The position numbers and the translations under genes were made by a program. Shown here piece by piece: positions 1 to 7,128 of a stretch of DNA of 34,711 nt. The stretch's first letter is position 1. Each line of letters opens with the position of its first letter. The notes beneath the pieces were generated by a model, which ran no database searches, was not told where the DNA came from, and was given only the letters and a program-made list of their open reading frames with translations. The stretch lies in contig JAJDNJ010000062.1 in NCBI GenBank assembly GCA_022340705.1, positions 1 through 34,711 on the forward strand. The letters are read 5' to 3'. Source of the stretch: Betaproteobacteria bacterium. GTDB taxonomy: Bacteria > Pseudomonadota > Gammaproteobacteria > Burkholderiales > SG8-39.

Positions 1-327
1 ATCGGGAAAGGGATTCAACGCGTGCCAGCCTTCCAGGATGCGCGCGACGTCGTCGTCGTCGAACGGCAGCTTGAGGGATCGCAGCGTATAGAGCAGCGCG
101 CGGCGGCTCGAGTCGAGGTAGCCGTAGTGACCGGCGGAGAATTGGTTGTCCTGGTACTGCTCGAGGCGCTGGCGCGTGCGCCAGCGCGCCCAGAGCTGCG
201 CCGCCGTCAGGTCGACGCGCTTCGCGGCGAGGAACTCGGCGAGACGCGGCGCGTGGCTGCCGCCCAGATCGAGGATCGTGCCGAAGGCGTCGAAGGTCAG
301 CGTGTGCACCTGCTCGAGCGCGCTCAT
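1..327 (-). CDS. HAD-family hydrolase (haloacid dehalogenase type), N-terminal part
   Basis: The minus-strand frame opens with ATG at 327 and stays open for 109 codons to the window edge, so the C-terminus is missing. The protein begins MSALEQVHTLTFDAFGTILD. The DAFGT segment fits HAD motif I (DxxGT), where the first Asp is the nucleophile and the second acidic position is replaced by Phe-Gly as in haloacid dehalogenase type II and related phosphatases. A helical cap region follows, rich in Arg, Trp and Gln (around WARWRTRQRLEQYQ), which suits the L-2-haloacid dehalogenase-like branch. The substrate cannot be told from this part. It starts 37 bp after the argC stop on the same strand and may be co-transcribed with argC. 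Family assignment is firm; exact activity is unknown. Confidence 0.8.
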   Translation of the reverse strand, partial: MSALEQVHTLTFDAFGTILDLGGSHAPRLAEFLAAKRVDLTAAQLWARWRTRQRLEQYQDNQFSAGHYGYLDSSRRALLYTLRSLKLPFDDDDVARILEGWHALNPFPD

Positions 328-364
328 CGCTTGCCTCCGCGCGGCATGGAGAACCCGCCGCCGT

Positions 365-1357
365 CTAGGGCCAAAGCGGCAGACCCGCCAGACCGGCGGT
401 GTCCGCCTGCCCGGTCATCAGGTTGGCGTTCTGCACCGCCTGCGCGGCGGCGCCCTTGCCGAGGTTGTCGATCGCGCCGAGCGCGACCACCAGCCCGGTG
501 CGCGGGTTCACCGCGTAGGACAGGAAGGCGAGGTTCGAGCCGCTTGCCCAGCTGGTATGCGGGCTGCGTCCCTTCTCCACCGGCCGCAGGCGGACGAACG
601 GCTCGTCGCGGTAGCAGCTCTGCGCGGCCTCGTAGAGCCGCGCCGCTTGTGCCGCGCCCTTCGGCCGTGCGTAGCAGGTCGCGAGGATTCCGCGCCGCAT
701 CGGCACGAGGTGCGGGGTGAACGCGACGCTCGCCTTCTTGCCGCAGAGCTGCGCCAGCGCCTGCTCGATCTCGGGCACGTGCGGATGGGCCTCCAGCCCA
801 TAGGCAAACAGGTCCTCGTCGGTCTCGACGTAGCCGAATTCGCTCTGCCCGCCGCGCCCGGCGCCGGTGATGCCGCTCTTCGCGTCGATGACGATGCCTT
901 CGGGCTCGACCAGACCTTCCTTGACGAGCGGCGCGAGCGCGAGCAGCGCGGCCGCCGGATAGCAGCCGGGGTTGGCGAGGCGCGTCGCGCCGCGGATGCG
1001 CTCGCGCTGGCCGGGCAGCTCGGTCAGGCCGTAGGTCCAGCCCTCGACAAAGCGGTGGTCGCCGCCGACGTCGACGACGCGGATGTCCTTGGAGACGCGG
1101 GCGAGCGGCTCGCGCGACTTGCCGGTCGGCAGCGAGGCGAACAGGAGGTCGATGCCGGAGATCTTCTCCGGCGCAAACGGCTCGATCTTCAGCGCGCCCG
1201 CAGGATGGCCCGCGAGCGCTGGAAAGCGCTCGGCGAGGCGCTGCCCGGCGGACGCTTCGCCGCCTACGTAGGCCAGCTCGAACTGCGGATGCGCCGCGCA
1301 CAGCCGCAGCAGCTCGCTGCCGCCGTATCCGCTCACGCCGACGATTCCGATCTTCAT
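365..1357 (-). CDS. argC: N-acetyl-gamma-glutamyl-phosphate reductase
   Basis: This enzyme catalyses the NADPH-dependent reduction of N-acetylglutamyl-5-phosphate to the semialdehyde, the third step of arginine synthesis, in the cytosol. The 330-aa protein has the N-terminal Rossmann motif GIVGVSGYGGSELLRL (residues 4-19) and the active-site cysteine in NPGCYP (Cys132). Its length is close to the type 1 ArgC family norm. The ATG at 1357 is favoured because a good -10 hexamer (TACAAT, minus strand 1370-1365) ends only 7 nt upstream, which suggests a leaderless transcript. No other arg gene is in the window, so argC appears detached from the rest of the pathway. Assignment is secure. Confidence 0.96.
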   Translation of the reverse strand: MKIGIVGVSGYGGSELLRLCAAHPQFELAYVGGEASAGQRLAERFPALAGHPAGALKIEPFAPEKISGIDLLFASLPTGKSREPLARVSKDIRVVDVGGDHRFVEGWTYGLTELPGQRERIRGATRLANPGCYPAAALLALAPLVKEGLVEPEGIVIDAKSGITGAGRGGQSEFGYVETDEDLFAYGLEAHPHVPEIEQALAQLCGKKASVAFTPHLVPMRRGILATCYARPKGAAQAARLYEAAQSCYRDEPFVRLRPVEKGRSPHTSWASGSNLAFLSYAVNPRTGLVVALGAIDNLGKGAAAQAVQNANLMTGQADTAGLAGLPLWP

Positions 1358-1364
1358 GCCCGCG

Positions 1365-1370
1365 ATTGTA
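1365..1370 (-). promoter_or_regulatory. -10 element of argC, probable leaderless promoter
   Basis: On the minus strand TACAAT differs from the TATAAT consensus at one base and ends 7 nt before the argC ATG, so transcription would begin at or within a base of the start codon. No clear -35 hexamer is seen at the expected distance and there is no Shine-Dalgarno sequence. This is inferred from spacing alone. Confidence 0.45.
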
Positions 1371-1418
1371 GAGAATTTCGCGCGGGCCGACGGTTCCGGC
1401 GTTCGCGCCCGCGACGGC

Positions 1419-2219
1419 TTACTTGACCAGACGCCTGATCTGTTCGACCGCGCTTGCGACCTGGATGTCGAGGAAGCGCTTGCCGAGCGCGGCGGAAGAC
1501 TTCCGCGGGTCGCCCTCGACGCCGCTGCGCGCGTCGCCTGGCGCGAGCTTGTCCCTGCGCAGCCAGCGCTCGTCCGGGTCGAGGTACATCAGTTCCGAGG
1601 TGTCGTGAATCCCCGCGTGACGGCTCGCCGGCAGCCCGTGGGCGGACAGATACGCGTTCACCCGGCGCAGCGCGACGTAATAGGCATCGCCGATGTAGTA
1701 GACATGCTTGCCCTTCGCGCTCCAGACGCGTTCGAGCTGCTGCGCGGCCCGCTCGAGCGCGCGCTGCCCGTCGCCGTGCTCGCCTATCAGCACGACGTTG
1801 CGGAAACCCGCGGCAAGCGCACTCTGCGCCACCTCGCGCGCCACCGCGCCGTAGGTGGCCTCGGACAGGCTGACGCTGCCCGGAAACCGCATATGCCCGG
1901 TCTTCTTCGCCGGATCGCCGGTGGGTGCGAACGGCAGCACCGGATACACCAGCGCGTTACCCAGCTCTTCGGCAATGCGCCCCGCGACATAGCGCGCAAT
2001 GACGTTGTGCTTGCCCAGGGCCATGTGCGGGCCGTTCTGTTCCGTGCTTCCCGCGTAGAAGATCGCCGTCGTCTTGCCGTGCGCGATCGCGTCGCGCACC
2101 TCGGGCCAGGTGAGGTCTTCGATGTACACCGATCCCGGCTGCGCCCAGGACAGGAGCGGGAGCAGCGCGAGGAACAGCGCAGGGAGCGTCGTTCGCACGA
2201 TGCGCCGGCATCGCGTCAT
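1419..2219 (-). CDS. Creatininase-family amidohydrolase with signal peptide
   Basis: This is a 266-aa member of the creatininase fold (creatininase, MftE and FAPy deformylase are relatives). Residues 1-26 look like a Sec signal peptide (basic MTRCRRIVRT, hydrophobic LPALFLALLPLL, cleavage near SWA-Q), so the enzyme should be periplasmic, unlike classical cytosolic creatininase. The family motif appears as STEQNGPHMALGKHN, where creatininase has TEQHGPH and LGTD. By motif alignment the ligand His after Glu-Gln is Asn here and the ligand Asp is replaced by His-Asn. A second metal segment reads GEHGDG where creatininase has NGHYEN. HAGIHDTSELMY fits the conserved substrate-side motif. It overlaps the upstream DUF2238 gene by 4 bp. 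The substrate is unknown; the altered metal ligands argue against creatinine. Confidence 0.8.
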   Translation of the reverse strand: MTRCRRIVRTTLPALFLALLPLLSWAQPGSVYIEDLTWPEVRDAIAHGKTTAIFYAGSTEQNGPHMALGKHNVIARYVAGRIAEELGNALVYPVLPFAPTGDPAKKTGHMRFPGSVSLSEATYGAVAREVAQSALAAGFRNVVLIGEHGDGQRALERAAQQLERVWSAKGKHVYYIGDAYYVALRRVNAYLSAHGLPASRHAGIHDTSELMYLDPDERWLRRDKLAPGDARSGVEGDPRKSSAALGKRFLDIQVASAVEQIRRLVK

Positions 2220-2857
2220 GCCTGCCCACGGCCGCGCGCGAGGCGCTCGATCTGCCGGTCATGCAGGCGCGAAAGCAGCGTCAGGGCGAGGACGCCACCG
2301 ACCAGCGCCATGAACATGTCGGATTGCGTGTCCCAGGGATCGCCCTGGGTGCCGAGGAACGCCTCGGCGCCCTGGCCGAGCGCCAGTGCCGCGGCCCATT
2401 CGATGAGCTCGTAGGCGGCACTGATCGCGAGCACGATGCACATTGCGATGAACACCAACATCCTTCGCCCGCGCACGAATCCGCCGCGGATCAGAATCTC
2501 GCGTGCGACGAGCGCCGGCACGAAACCCTGGAAGAAGTGGCCGATCTTGTCGTAGGGGTTGCGCCCGAGATGGAAAAGGTCCTGGATCTGGAAGCCGAGC
2601 GGCACGCGGGCGTAGGTGTACGCGCCGCCGAGCATCAGCACCAGCGCATGCAGGAAGATCAGGACATAGAGCAGGGTCGTCAGCGGAAAGCGCCGGTAGG
2701 TCGCCCAAAGAATCGGCAGCGCGATCACCACCGGCAACACCTCCAGCAACCAGGTGCCGCGATCATAGGGTCGATATCCGGACAGCGCGAGCAGCGCGAC
2801 CAGCACGACCGATCCAATCGCCAGCGTCCTGCCCCGCGGCCCTGCCGGGCTACTCAA
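2216..2857 (-). CDS. DUF2238 (YjdF-like) integral membrane protein
   Basis: This is a polytopic membrane protein with about six hydrophobic segments. The signature regions are PYDKIGHFFQGFVPAL (mid-protein), AISAAYELIEWAAAL and QGDPWDTQSDMFMALVGG, which match the DUF2238/YjdF family. Its biochemical role is not established. The frame is open from an ATG at 2914 (232 aa), but that start would overlap the nitroreductase gene by 65 bp and adds a basic, low-complexity stretch. A TTG at 2857 overlaps the upstream stop by only 8 bp and puts the first membrane helix about 13 residues in, so I prefer it. It is translationally coupled to the creatininase-like gene downstream (4-bp overlap). Confidence 0.78.
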   Translation of the reverse strand: MSSPAGPRGRTLAIGSVVLVALLALSGYRPYDRGTWLLEVLPVVIALPILWATYRRFPLTTLLYVLIFLHALVLMLGGAYTYARVPLGFQIQDLFHLGRNPYDKIGHFFQGFVPALVAREILIRGGFVRGRRMLVFIAMCIVLAISAAYELIEWAAALALGQGAEAFLGTQGDPWDTQSDMFMALVGGVLALTLLSRLHDRQIERLARGRGQA

Positions 2858-3680
2858 GCGCAAACCCCTGCGCCCGGACGAAGGCGCCGAAGTCGGCGCG
2901 CTGCGGAGTCGCATATTGGCGCGCCTTGTCCTCCGACCAGCCGTAGCGGTCCGCGGTCCCGAAGCGCTCGGGATCGCGTTGCTTTGCGCGCGGCGTCGGC
3001 CGGGCCGCTTCGCGCCGCCGGTCGTAGTCCTCGAGCGCGGCCTCGAAGCCGCTGTCGTCGTAGCGATCGCGGTGCACCGTGACCGACAGCGGCAGGCGCA
3101 TGCTGAGCGCGCCCGGCGCCGCCGGATAGCCGAGCGTGAGGCCCGCGACCGGGAACACCCATTGCGGCAGCTCGAGCAGCTGCGCCAGCTCGCGCGCGTG
3201 ATCCCGCACCAGGCTCAAGGGGCAGCAGCCCAGGCCGACCGATTCCGCCGCGGTGATGAAGGCCTGCAGCACGATGCCCGCATCGACCGCGGCGTTCATG
3301 AACATGTCGAGCGTGTCGTTCGGGAACGGCTTGCCGCGCAGCGCGGCGATGCGCCGTGTGCGCCGGTTGTCGCCGCAGAAGATCATCAGCTCGGGCGCGC
3401 CCGCGATCCAGGGCATCGACGCGAGCCAGCGCTCGATCCTCGCGCGCTTGGCGGGATCGACGACGCGCACCACGCTCGCCTGCTGCAGGTCGGATTTCGA
3501 CGGTGCCGAGAACGCGGCGGCGAAAAGGACCTGCATCAGTTCTTCGTGCACCGGTCTTTCGGCGTAGTCGCGGCACACGCGGCGTGCGAGCATCGCGGCG
3601 AGCGTGCCCTCGGCGGACAGACCGCTTCCCGCCTCGGCGGCGAGGCCGTAGCGCGCCTCGATCAGGGTCGCGAGACTCAT
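2850..3680 (-). CDS. Nitroreductase-family FMN oxidoreductase
   Basis: A 276-aa protein of the nitroreductase fold, usually an FMN-dependent NAD(P)H reductase in the cytosol. The N-terminal MLARRVCRDYAERPVHEE matches the family's conserved R(R)S.R.F..... FMN-phosphate segment (Arg33-Arg34 region). AAFSAPSKSDLQ is the usual SapSa.N.Q motif, and AAESVGLGCCPLSLV is the conserved glycine-rich C-terminal FMN segment. The C-terminal extension with RYGWSEDKARQY resembles that of the larger NfsA/FRP-type members. Substrate is not predictable: flavin, quinone, nitroaromatic or enone are all possible. It starts 5 bp after the cupin stop and is followed at once by the DUF2238 gene, so it sits mid-operon. 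Confidence 0.87.
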   Translation of the reverse strand: MSLATLIEARYGLAAEAGSGLSAEGTLAAMLARRVCRDYAERPVHEELMQVLFAAAFSAPSKSDLQQASVVRVVDPAKRARIERWLASMPWIAGAPELMIFCGDNRRTRRIAALRGKPFPNDTLDMFMNAAVDAGIVLQAFITAAESVGLGCCPLSLVRDHARELAQLLELPQWVFPVAGLTLGYPAAPGALSMRLPLSVTVHRDRYDDSGFEAALEDYDRRREAARPTPRAKQRDPERFGTADRYGWSEDKARQYATPQRADFGAFVRAQGFALE

Positions 3681-3685
3681 CCGCG

Positions 3686-3964
3686 TCAGGCTTTCGGGTG
3701 GCGCCGCGCGACGGTGTAGCGCAGCAGCGCGGCACCGACCGCCTCCGCGTGCGGCGTGCCCGCCGGGACCTCGAAGCTCTCGCCTGCGCCGTAGGTCCGC
3801 GTCGCCCCGCCCAGGGTGATGGTGAACTCGCCCTCGGTCACCAGGATGCGGGCGTCGAAGGCGTGGGTATGCTCGGCGTCGCGAAAGCCGGCCGGAATCT
3901 CGCGCTCGACGATCTCGTCGTAGCCCGCGGCGCGCGCGGCGGCGGTAAATGTTTGGCTGTCCAT
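3686..3964 (-). CDS. Small cupin-domain protein
   Basis: A 92-aa single-domain cupin. HTHAFDARILVTEGEFTITLGG corresponds to cupin motif 1 and GAGESFEVPAGTPHAE to motif 2, with His residues in both positions expected to bind a metal. The start at 3964 is preceded by a purine-rich GGGGAA segment. A longer open frame exists upstream but would run into the acyl-CoA dehydrogenase gene. It lies 14 bp after that gene and 5 bp before the nitroreductase. Small cupins of this kind may be sensors, isomerases or dioxygenase-like; no function is assigned. Confidence 0.8.
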   Translation of the reverse strand: MDSQTFTAAARAAGYDEIVEREIPAGFRDAEHTHAFDARILVTEGEFTITLGGATRTYGAGESFEVPAGTPHAEAVGAALLRYTVARRHPKA

Positions 3965-3978
3965 GTCCGGTTCCCCTT

Positions 3979-5145
3979 TCAGTAGGATTTGGGCAGGCCG
4001 AGCACGCGCTCGGCGATGAAGCAAAGCACGAGCTGCGGGCTCACCGGCGCGATGCGCCCGATGAGCGACTCGCGTAGGTAGCGCTCGACGTGGTACTCCT
4101 TGGCGTAGCCGAAGCCGCCGTGCGTCATCACCGCCTGCTGGCAGGCGTCGAACGAGGCCTCGCCCGCAAGATACTTCGCCGCATTCGCCTCCGCGCCGCA
4201 GGGCAGGCCCTGGTCGTAGAGCCAGGCGGCCTTCATCACCATCAGGTTCGCCGCCTCGAGGTTCATCCAGTTGCGCGCGAGCGGATGCTGGATCGCCTGG
4301 TTCTGCCCGATCGGCCGGTCGAACACCACGCGCTCCTTGGCGTAGGCCGACGCACGCGCGAGGGCGCAGCGCCCGAGGCCGACGGATTCCGCCGCAATCA
4401 GGATGCGCTCCGGGTTCATGCCGTGCAGGATGTACTCGAATCCGCGGCCTTCTTCGCCGAGGCGGTCGGCCTCGGGCACCGGCAGGCCGTCGAAGAACAC
4501 CTGATTCGAGTCGACCGCCTTGCGGCCCATCTTTTCGATCTCGCGCACCTCGATGTGGCGGCGATCGAAATCGGTGTAGAACAGCGACAGCCCCTCGGTC
4601 GGCTTGCGCACTTCCTCGAGCGGCGTGGTGCGTGCCAGCAGCAGCACTTTCTCGGCGATCTGCGCGGTCGAGATCCAGACTTTCTGGCCCGAGACCAAGT
4701 AGCGGTCGCCCTTCTTCTCGGCCTTGGTCTTGATGCGCGTGGTGTTGAGGCCCGTGTTCGGCTCGGTCACCGCAAAGCAGGAGCGCTCGCTGCCGGCGAT
4801 GAGCGGCGGCAGCATGCGCCGTTTCTGCTCCGGCGTGCCGAACACCACCACCGGGTTGAGGCCGAAGATGTTCATGTGCACCGCCGAGGCGCCCGAGAAG
4901 CCGGCACCCGACTCGGCGATCGCCTGCATCATCATCGCGGCCTCCTGGATGCCGAGCCCCGCGCCGCCGCAGTCTTCGGGCATCGCGATGCCGAGCCAGC
5001 CGTCGCGCGCGAGCGCCTGGTGCAGCTCGACCGGAAAGCCGCCCTCGCGGTCCTTCTTCAGCCAGTACTCGTCGCCGAACTGCGCGCAGAGCTTGGCGAT
5101 CGCCTCGCGGATGCGCTGCTGCTCGGGCGTGAAGGCGAAATCCAT
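3979..5145 (-). CDS. Acyl-CoA dehydrogenase
   Basis: A 388-aa FAD flavoenzyme that would oxidise an acyl-CoA to the 2,3-enoyl-CoA and pass electrons to ETF. MDFAFTPEQQRIREAI is the typical N-terminal helix. CFAVTEPNTGLNTT (residues 123-136) is the conserved FAD/substrate loop, and THGGFGYAKEYHVERYLRE is the C-terminal FAD-binding signature. No Glu follows the C-terminal signature where short- and medium-chain enzymes keep their base. A Glu in GMNPERILIAAE (Glu246) aligns with the helix-G base used by isovaleryl-CoA dehydrogenase, so this is a plausible branched or unusual acyl-CoA specificity (inference). ATG at 5145 is chosen because the frame further upstream is antisense to other genes. 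The neighbouring CoA-transferase could supply its substrate. Confidence 0.93.
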   Translation of the reverse strand: MDFAFTPEQQRIREAIAKLCAQFGDEYWLKKDREGGFPVELHQALARDGWLGIAMPEDCGGAGLGIQEAAMMMQAIAESGAGFSGASAVHMNIFGLNPVVVFGTPEQKRRMLPPLIAGSERSCFAVTEPNTGLNTTRIKTKAEKKGDRYLVSGQKVWISTAQIAEKVLLLARTTPLEEVRKPTEGLSLFYTDFDRRHIEVREIEKMGRKAVDSNQVFFDGLPVPEADRLGEEGRGFEYILHGMNPERILIAAESVGLGRCALARASAYAKERVVFDRPIGQNQAIQHPLARNWMNLEAANLMVMKAAWLYDQGLPCGAEANAAKYLAGEASFDACQQAVMTHGGFGYAKEYHVERYLRESLIGRIAPVSPQLVLCFIAERVLGLPKSY

Positions 5146-5150
5146 GGCGC

Positions 5151-5336
5151 CTATTCGTCTTTCCTGCTGTCCTTCTTCGGCACCAAGGCTGCCACGCCGA
5201 CGATGATCAGCACCAGCGGCCACCAGACGGCGATGATCGCGCGCAGCTGGGCAAAGTGGATCAATCCCAGGTTGTGCGCGAGCAGCACGACCCCGAGCAC
5301 GATCAGGATCACCGGCCATATCGCGTTGCGATTCAT
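5151..5336 (-). CDS. Small two-helix membrane protein (DUF5668/LiaI-LiaF-like)
   Basis: A 61-aa protein with two hydrophobic helices, IWPVILIVLGVVLLAHNLG and IIAVWWPLVLIIVGVAAL, separated by a short polar turn and ending in a charged KKDSRKDE tail. The repeated WP-(x)-(L/I)LI pattern is typical of the DUF5668 (LiaI/LiaF-like transmembrane) family. It lies between the CoA-transferase (24 bp) and the dehydrogenase (5 bp), so it is probably translated from the same mRNA. No function can be assigned beyond an inner-membrane location. Confidence 0.72.
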   Translation of the reverse strand: MNRNAIWPVILIVLGVVLLAHNLGLIHFAQLRAIIAVWWPLVLIIVGVAALVPKKDSRKDE

Positions 5337-5360
5337 CGTTCCCCCTTCTGCGCGGCCTCG

Positions 5361-6584
5361 TTAGCCCAAGCGTACCGCCTGTTCACGCACCAGTCCCGCA
5401 ATCTCGGCATCGTCGAAGCCCAGCTCGACCAGCAGCTCGCGCGTGTGTTCGCCCAACCGCGGCGCACCGCGCCGGATCTTGGTCGCACTGCGCGCGCCGC
5501 GGGCGCGCTCGGCGATCACCGGAAAGCGCGCATAGCGCGCCCCGCCCGCCGTGACGACCGCGCCGCGCGCGGCGATCTGCGGCAGCGCGGCGGCCTCGGC
5601 CGGCGTCAGGCAGGCATCGACCGGCACGTCGTTCGCGGCGAGCAGGCCGAGCCAGTCATCGGCCGTCTTCATTCGCATCACTTGCGCGAGCCGCGCCGAG
5701 AGCGCATCGCCCGCCGCGCGCCGCTTGGCATCGCTCGCGTAAGCCTCGCCGCCGAGGTCAGGCGCGATGTCCGTCACGCAACGCACGAAGTTCTGCCAGA
5801 AATGCTCCTCGAGGATACCGAGGGTCAGGCGCTTGCCATCGGCCGTTTCGAAAACGTCGTTCACCGGAAACAGGTGCGCGCGCGGATCGACCCCGGGCTC
5901 GAGCCCGTGACGCATCGCGACCCAGAAGAACGCCGATTCGAACAGCGACAGGTCGAGGCGCAACCCGCGCCCGGTGCGCGCGCGCTCCGCGAGCGCCGCG
6001 AGCACCGCGATCGCCGCGAAGCTCGCCCCGCCCATGTCGGCGTAGGCGACCGAGGCGCGGCCCGGCGGCATACGCCACTGCCCAGGAAAGGCGAGACCGC
6101 CGGCCGCGGCGATGTAATTGACGTCGTGTCCCGGGCGCTCGCGCCACGGCCCGCTCTGCCCATAGCCCGAGATCGAGCAGTAGATGATGCGGCTGTTCAG
6201 CCGCGCGAGCGTCGCGTAGTCGATACCGAGCCGCTCTGCGACGCCCGGCCGGAACCCTTCGAGCACGATGTCGGCCTGACGCGCGAGGCGCTCGACCAGC
6301 GCGCGCGCCTCGCTCGACTTCAGATCGATCGCGATCGAGCGCTTGTTGCGGTTCTCGGGCCCGAACTGCGGCGCGATGAAGCCGCGCCCGGGGTCGCCGC
6401 GCGGCGACTCGACTTTGATCACGTCGGCGCCGAGGTCGGCGAGGATCGCCGAGGCAAACGGTCCAGGCACGAGCATCGAAAAATCGACCACCCGGATGCC
6501 CTCGAGCGGCTGCCATGCGCCGCTTGGCGGATCGTCCGACGGACCGAGCGCAGGGCCGCCGCGCTCGCGTTCCGAGCTAGCCAT
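5361..6584 (-). CDS. CaiB/BaiF family (class III) CoA-transferase
   Basis: A 407-aa family III CoA-transferase, which moves CoA between acyl groups through a mixed-anhydride/thioester on an aspartate. Visible motifs are LEGIRVVDFSMLVPGPFA (residues 27-44), LADLGADVIKVESPRGD (48-64), NRNKRSIAIDLK (78-89) and YCSISGYGQSGPW. Asp183 in YADMGGAS is the predicted catalytic residue. The length matches the family. The first 25 residues are a polar extension, so a later start cannot be excluded. The start overlaps the upstream cupin stop by 8 bp. Together with the acyl-CoA dehydrogenase it suggests activation and oxidation of a carboxylic acid; the acid is unknown. Confidence 0.93.
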   Translation of the reverse strand: MASSERERGGPALGPSDDPPSGAWQPLEGIRVVDFSMLVPGPFASAILADLGADVIKVESPRGDPGRGFIAPQFGPENRNKRSIAIDLKSSEARALVERLARQADIVLEGFRPGVAERLGIDYATLARLNSRIIYCSISGYGQSGPWRERPGHDVNYIAAAGGLAFPGQWRMPPGRASVAYADMGGASFAAIAVLAALAERARTGRGLRLDLSLFESAFFWVAMRHGLEPGVDPRAHLFPVNDVFETADGKRLTLGILEEHFWQNFVRCVTDIAPDLGGEAYASDAKRRAAGDALSARLAQVMRMKTADDWLGLLAANDVPVDACLTPAEAAALPQIAARGAVVTAGGARYARFPVIAERARGARSATKIRRGAPRLGEHTRELLVELGFDDAEIAGLVREQAVRLG

Positions 6585-6954
6585 GCCGCACGGTGCGCGC
6601 CGGGTTCTCCTCGTAGGGCGGCGCGTAGATCACCATCACCTTCGCTCGATCGCTGGTCACCGTGAAGACATGCGGGGCGTCCGGCGGAAAGAAGCAAGCT
6701 TCGCCCGGCGCGAGCTCGAAGCGCTCCCCACCGACCTCGACCCGCGCGTTGCCCTCGAGCAGATAGCAGACCTGCTCGATCCCCGGGTGCGCGTGCGCGA
6801 GCGCCCCCTTGCCCTTCTCGACCTCGCCGATCAGCATCTCGACCTGCTTGGCGCCCACGGTCTCCGTGCCGATCATGCGGTAGTTGCGCGTGCCGACATG
6901 GTTCGCCGGCGAATACGGTTTCACGTCCTGCTGCCGTACGCGGTAGCGCGACAT
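6577..6954 (-). CDS. Cupin-domain protein
   Basis: A 125-aa cupin. HAHPGIEQVCYLLEGNARVEVGG is motif 1 (His-x-His with a downstream Glu) and APGEACFFPPDAPHVF is motif 2 with its His, giving a probable mononuclear metal site. ATG at 6954 is chosen over an upstream start because it is preceded by a strong AGGAGGGGG Shine-Dalgarno. The 3' end overlaps the CoA-transferase start by 8 bp, which suggests coupled translation. The gene lies just downstream of the tandem 38-bp repeats that separate it from the SDR gene. Its role may be an isomerase, dioxygenase-like enzyme or ligand sensor for the same catabolic unit. Confidence 0.84.
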   Translation of the reverse strand: MSRYRVRQQDVKPYSPANHVGTRNYRMIGTETVGAKQVEMLIGEVEKGKGALAHAHPGIEQVCYLLEGNARVEVGGERFELAPGEACFFPPDAPHVFTVTSDRAKVMVIYAPPYEENPARTVRHG

Positions 6955-6978
6955 GCTCACCCCCTCCTGTCGATCCCA

Positions 6979-7128
6979 CCTTGGCGCGGGCAGATCAGCC
7001 GCGCCTTTCAAACCTGCCCTAGCGCGGGCGGCTCATCCGCGCCTTTGAATCCTGCCTTGGCGCGGGCGCTTCATCCGCGCCTTTCAATCCTGCCTTGGCG
7101 CGGGCGCTTCATCCGCGCCTTTCAATCC
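6979..7128. repeat. Four tandem copies of a 38-bp hairpin repeat
   Basis: Units lie at 6979-7016, 7017-7054, 7055-7092 and 7093-7128 (the last lacks two bases). Units 3 and 4 are identical over the 36 bases they share; units 1 and 2 carry scattered changes. Each unit holds an inverted repeat, GGCGCGG...CCGCGCC, with a loop of about 9 nt and then TTTCAATCC. Changes in unit 2 weaken its left arm (AGCGCGG). The last unit contains the final codons and stop of the SDR gene. The array could act as an mRNA-stabilising or attenuating set of hairpins between the SDR and cupin genes (inference). Confidence 0.9.

Noticed and set aside
6979-7128. CRISPR array
   Set aside because: The repeats are directly adjacent with no unique spacers, and no cas gene is present.
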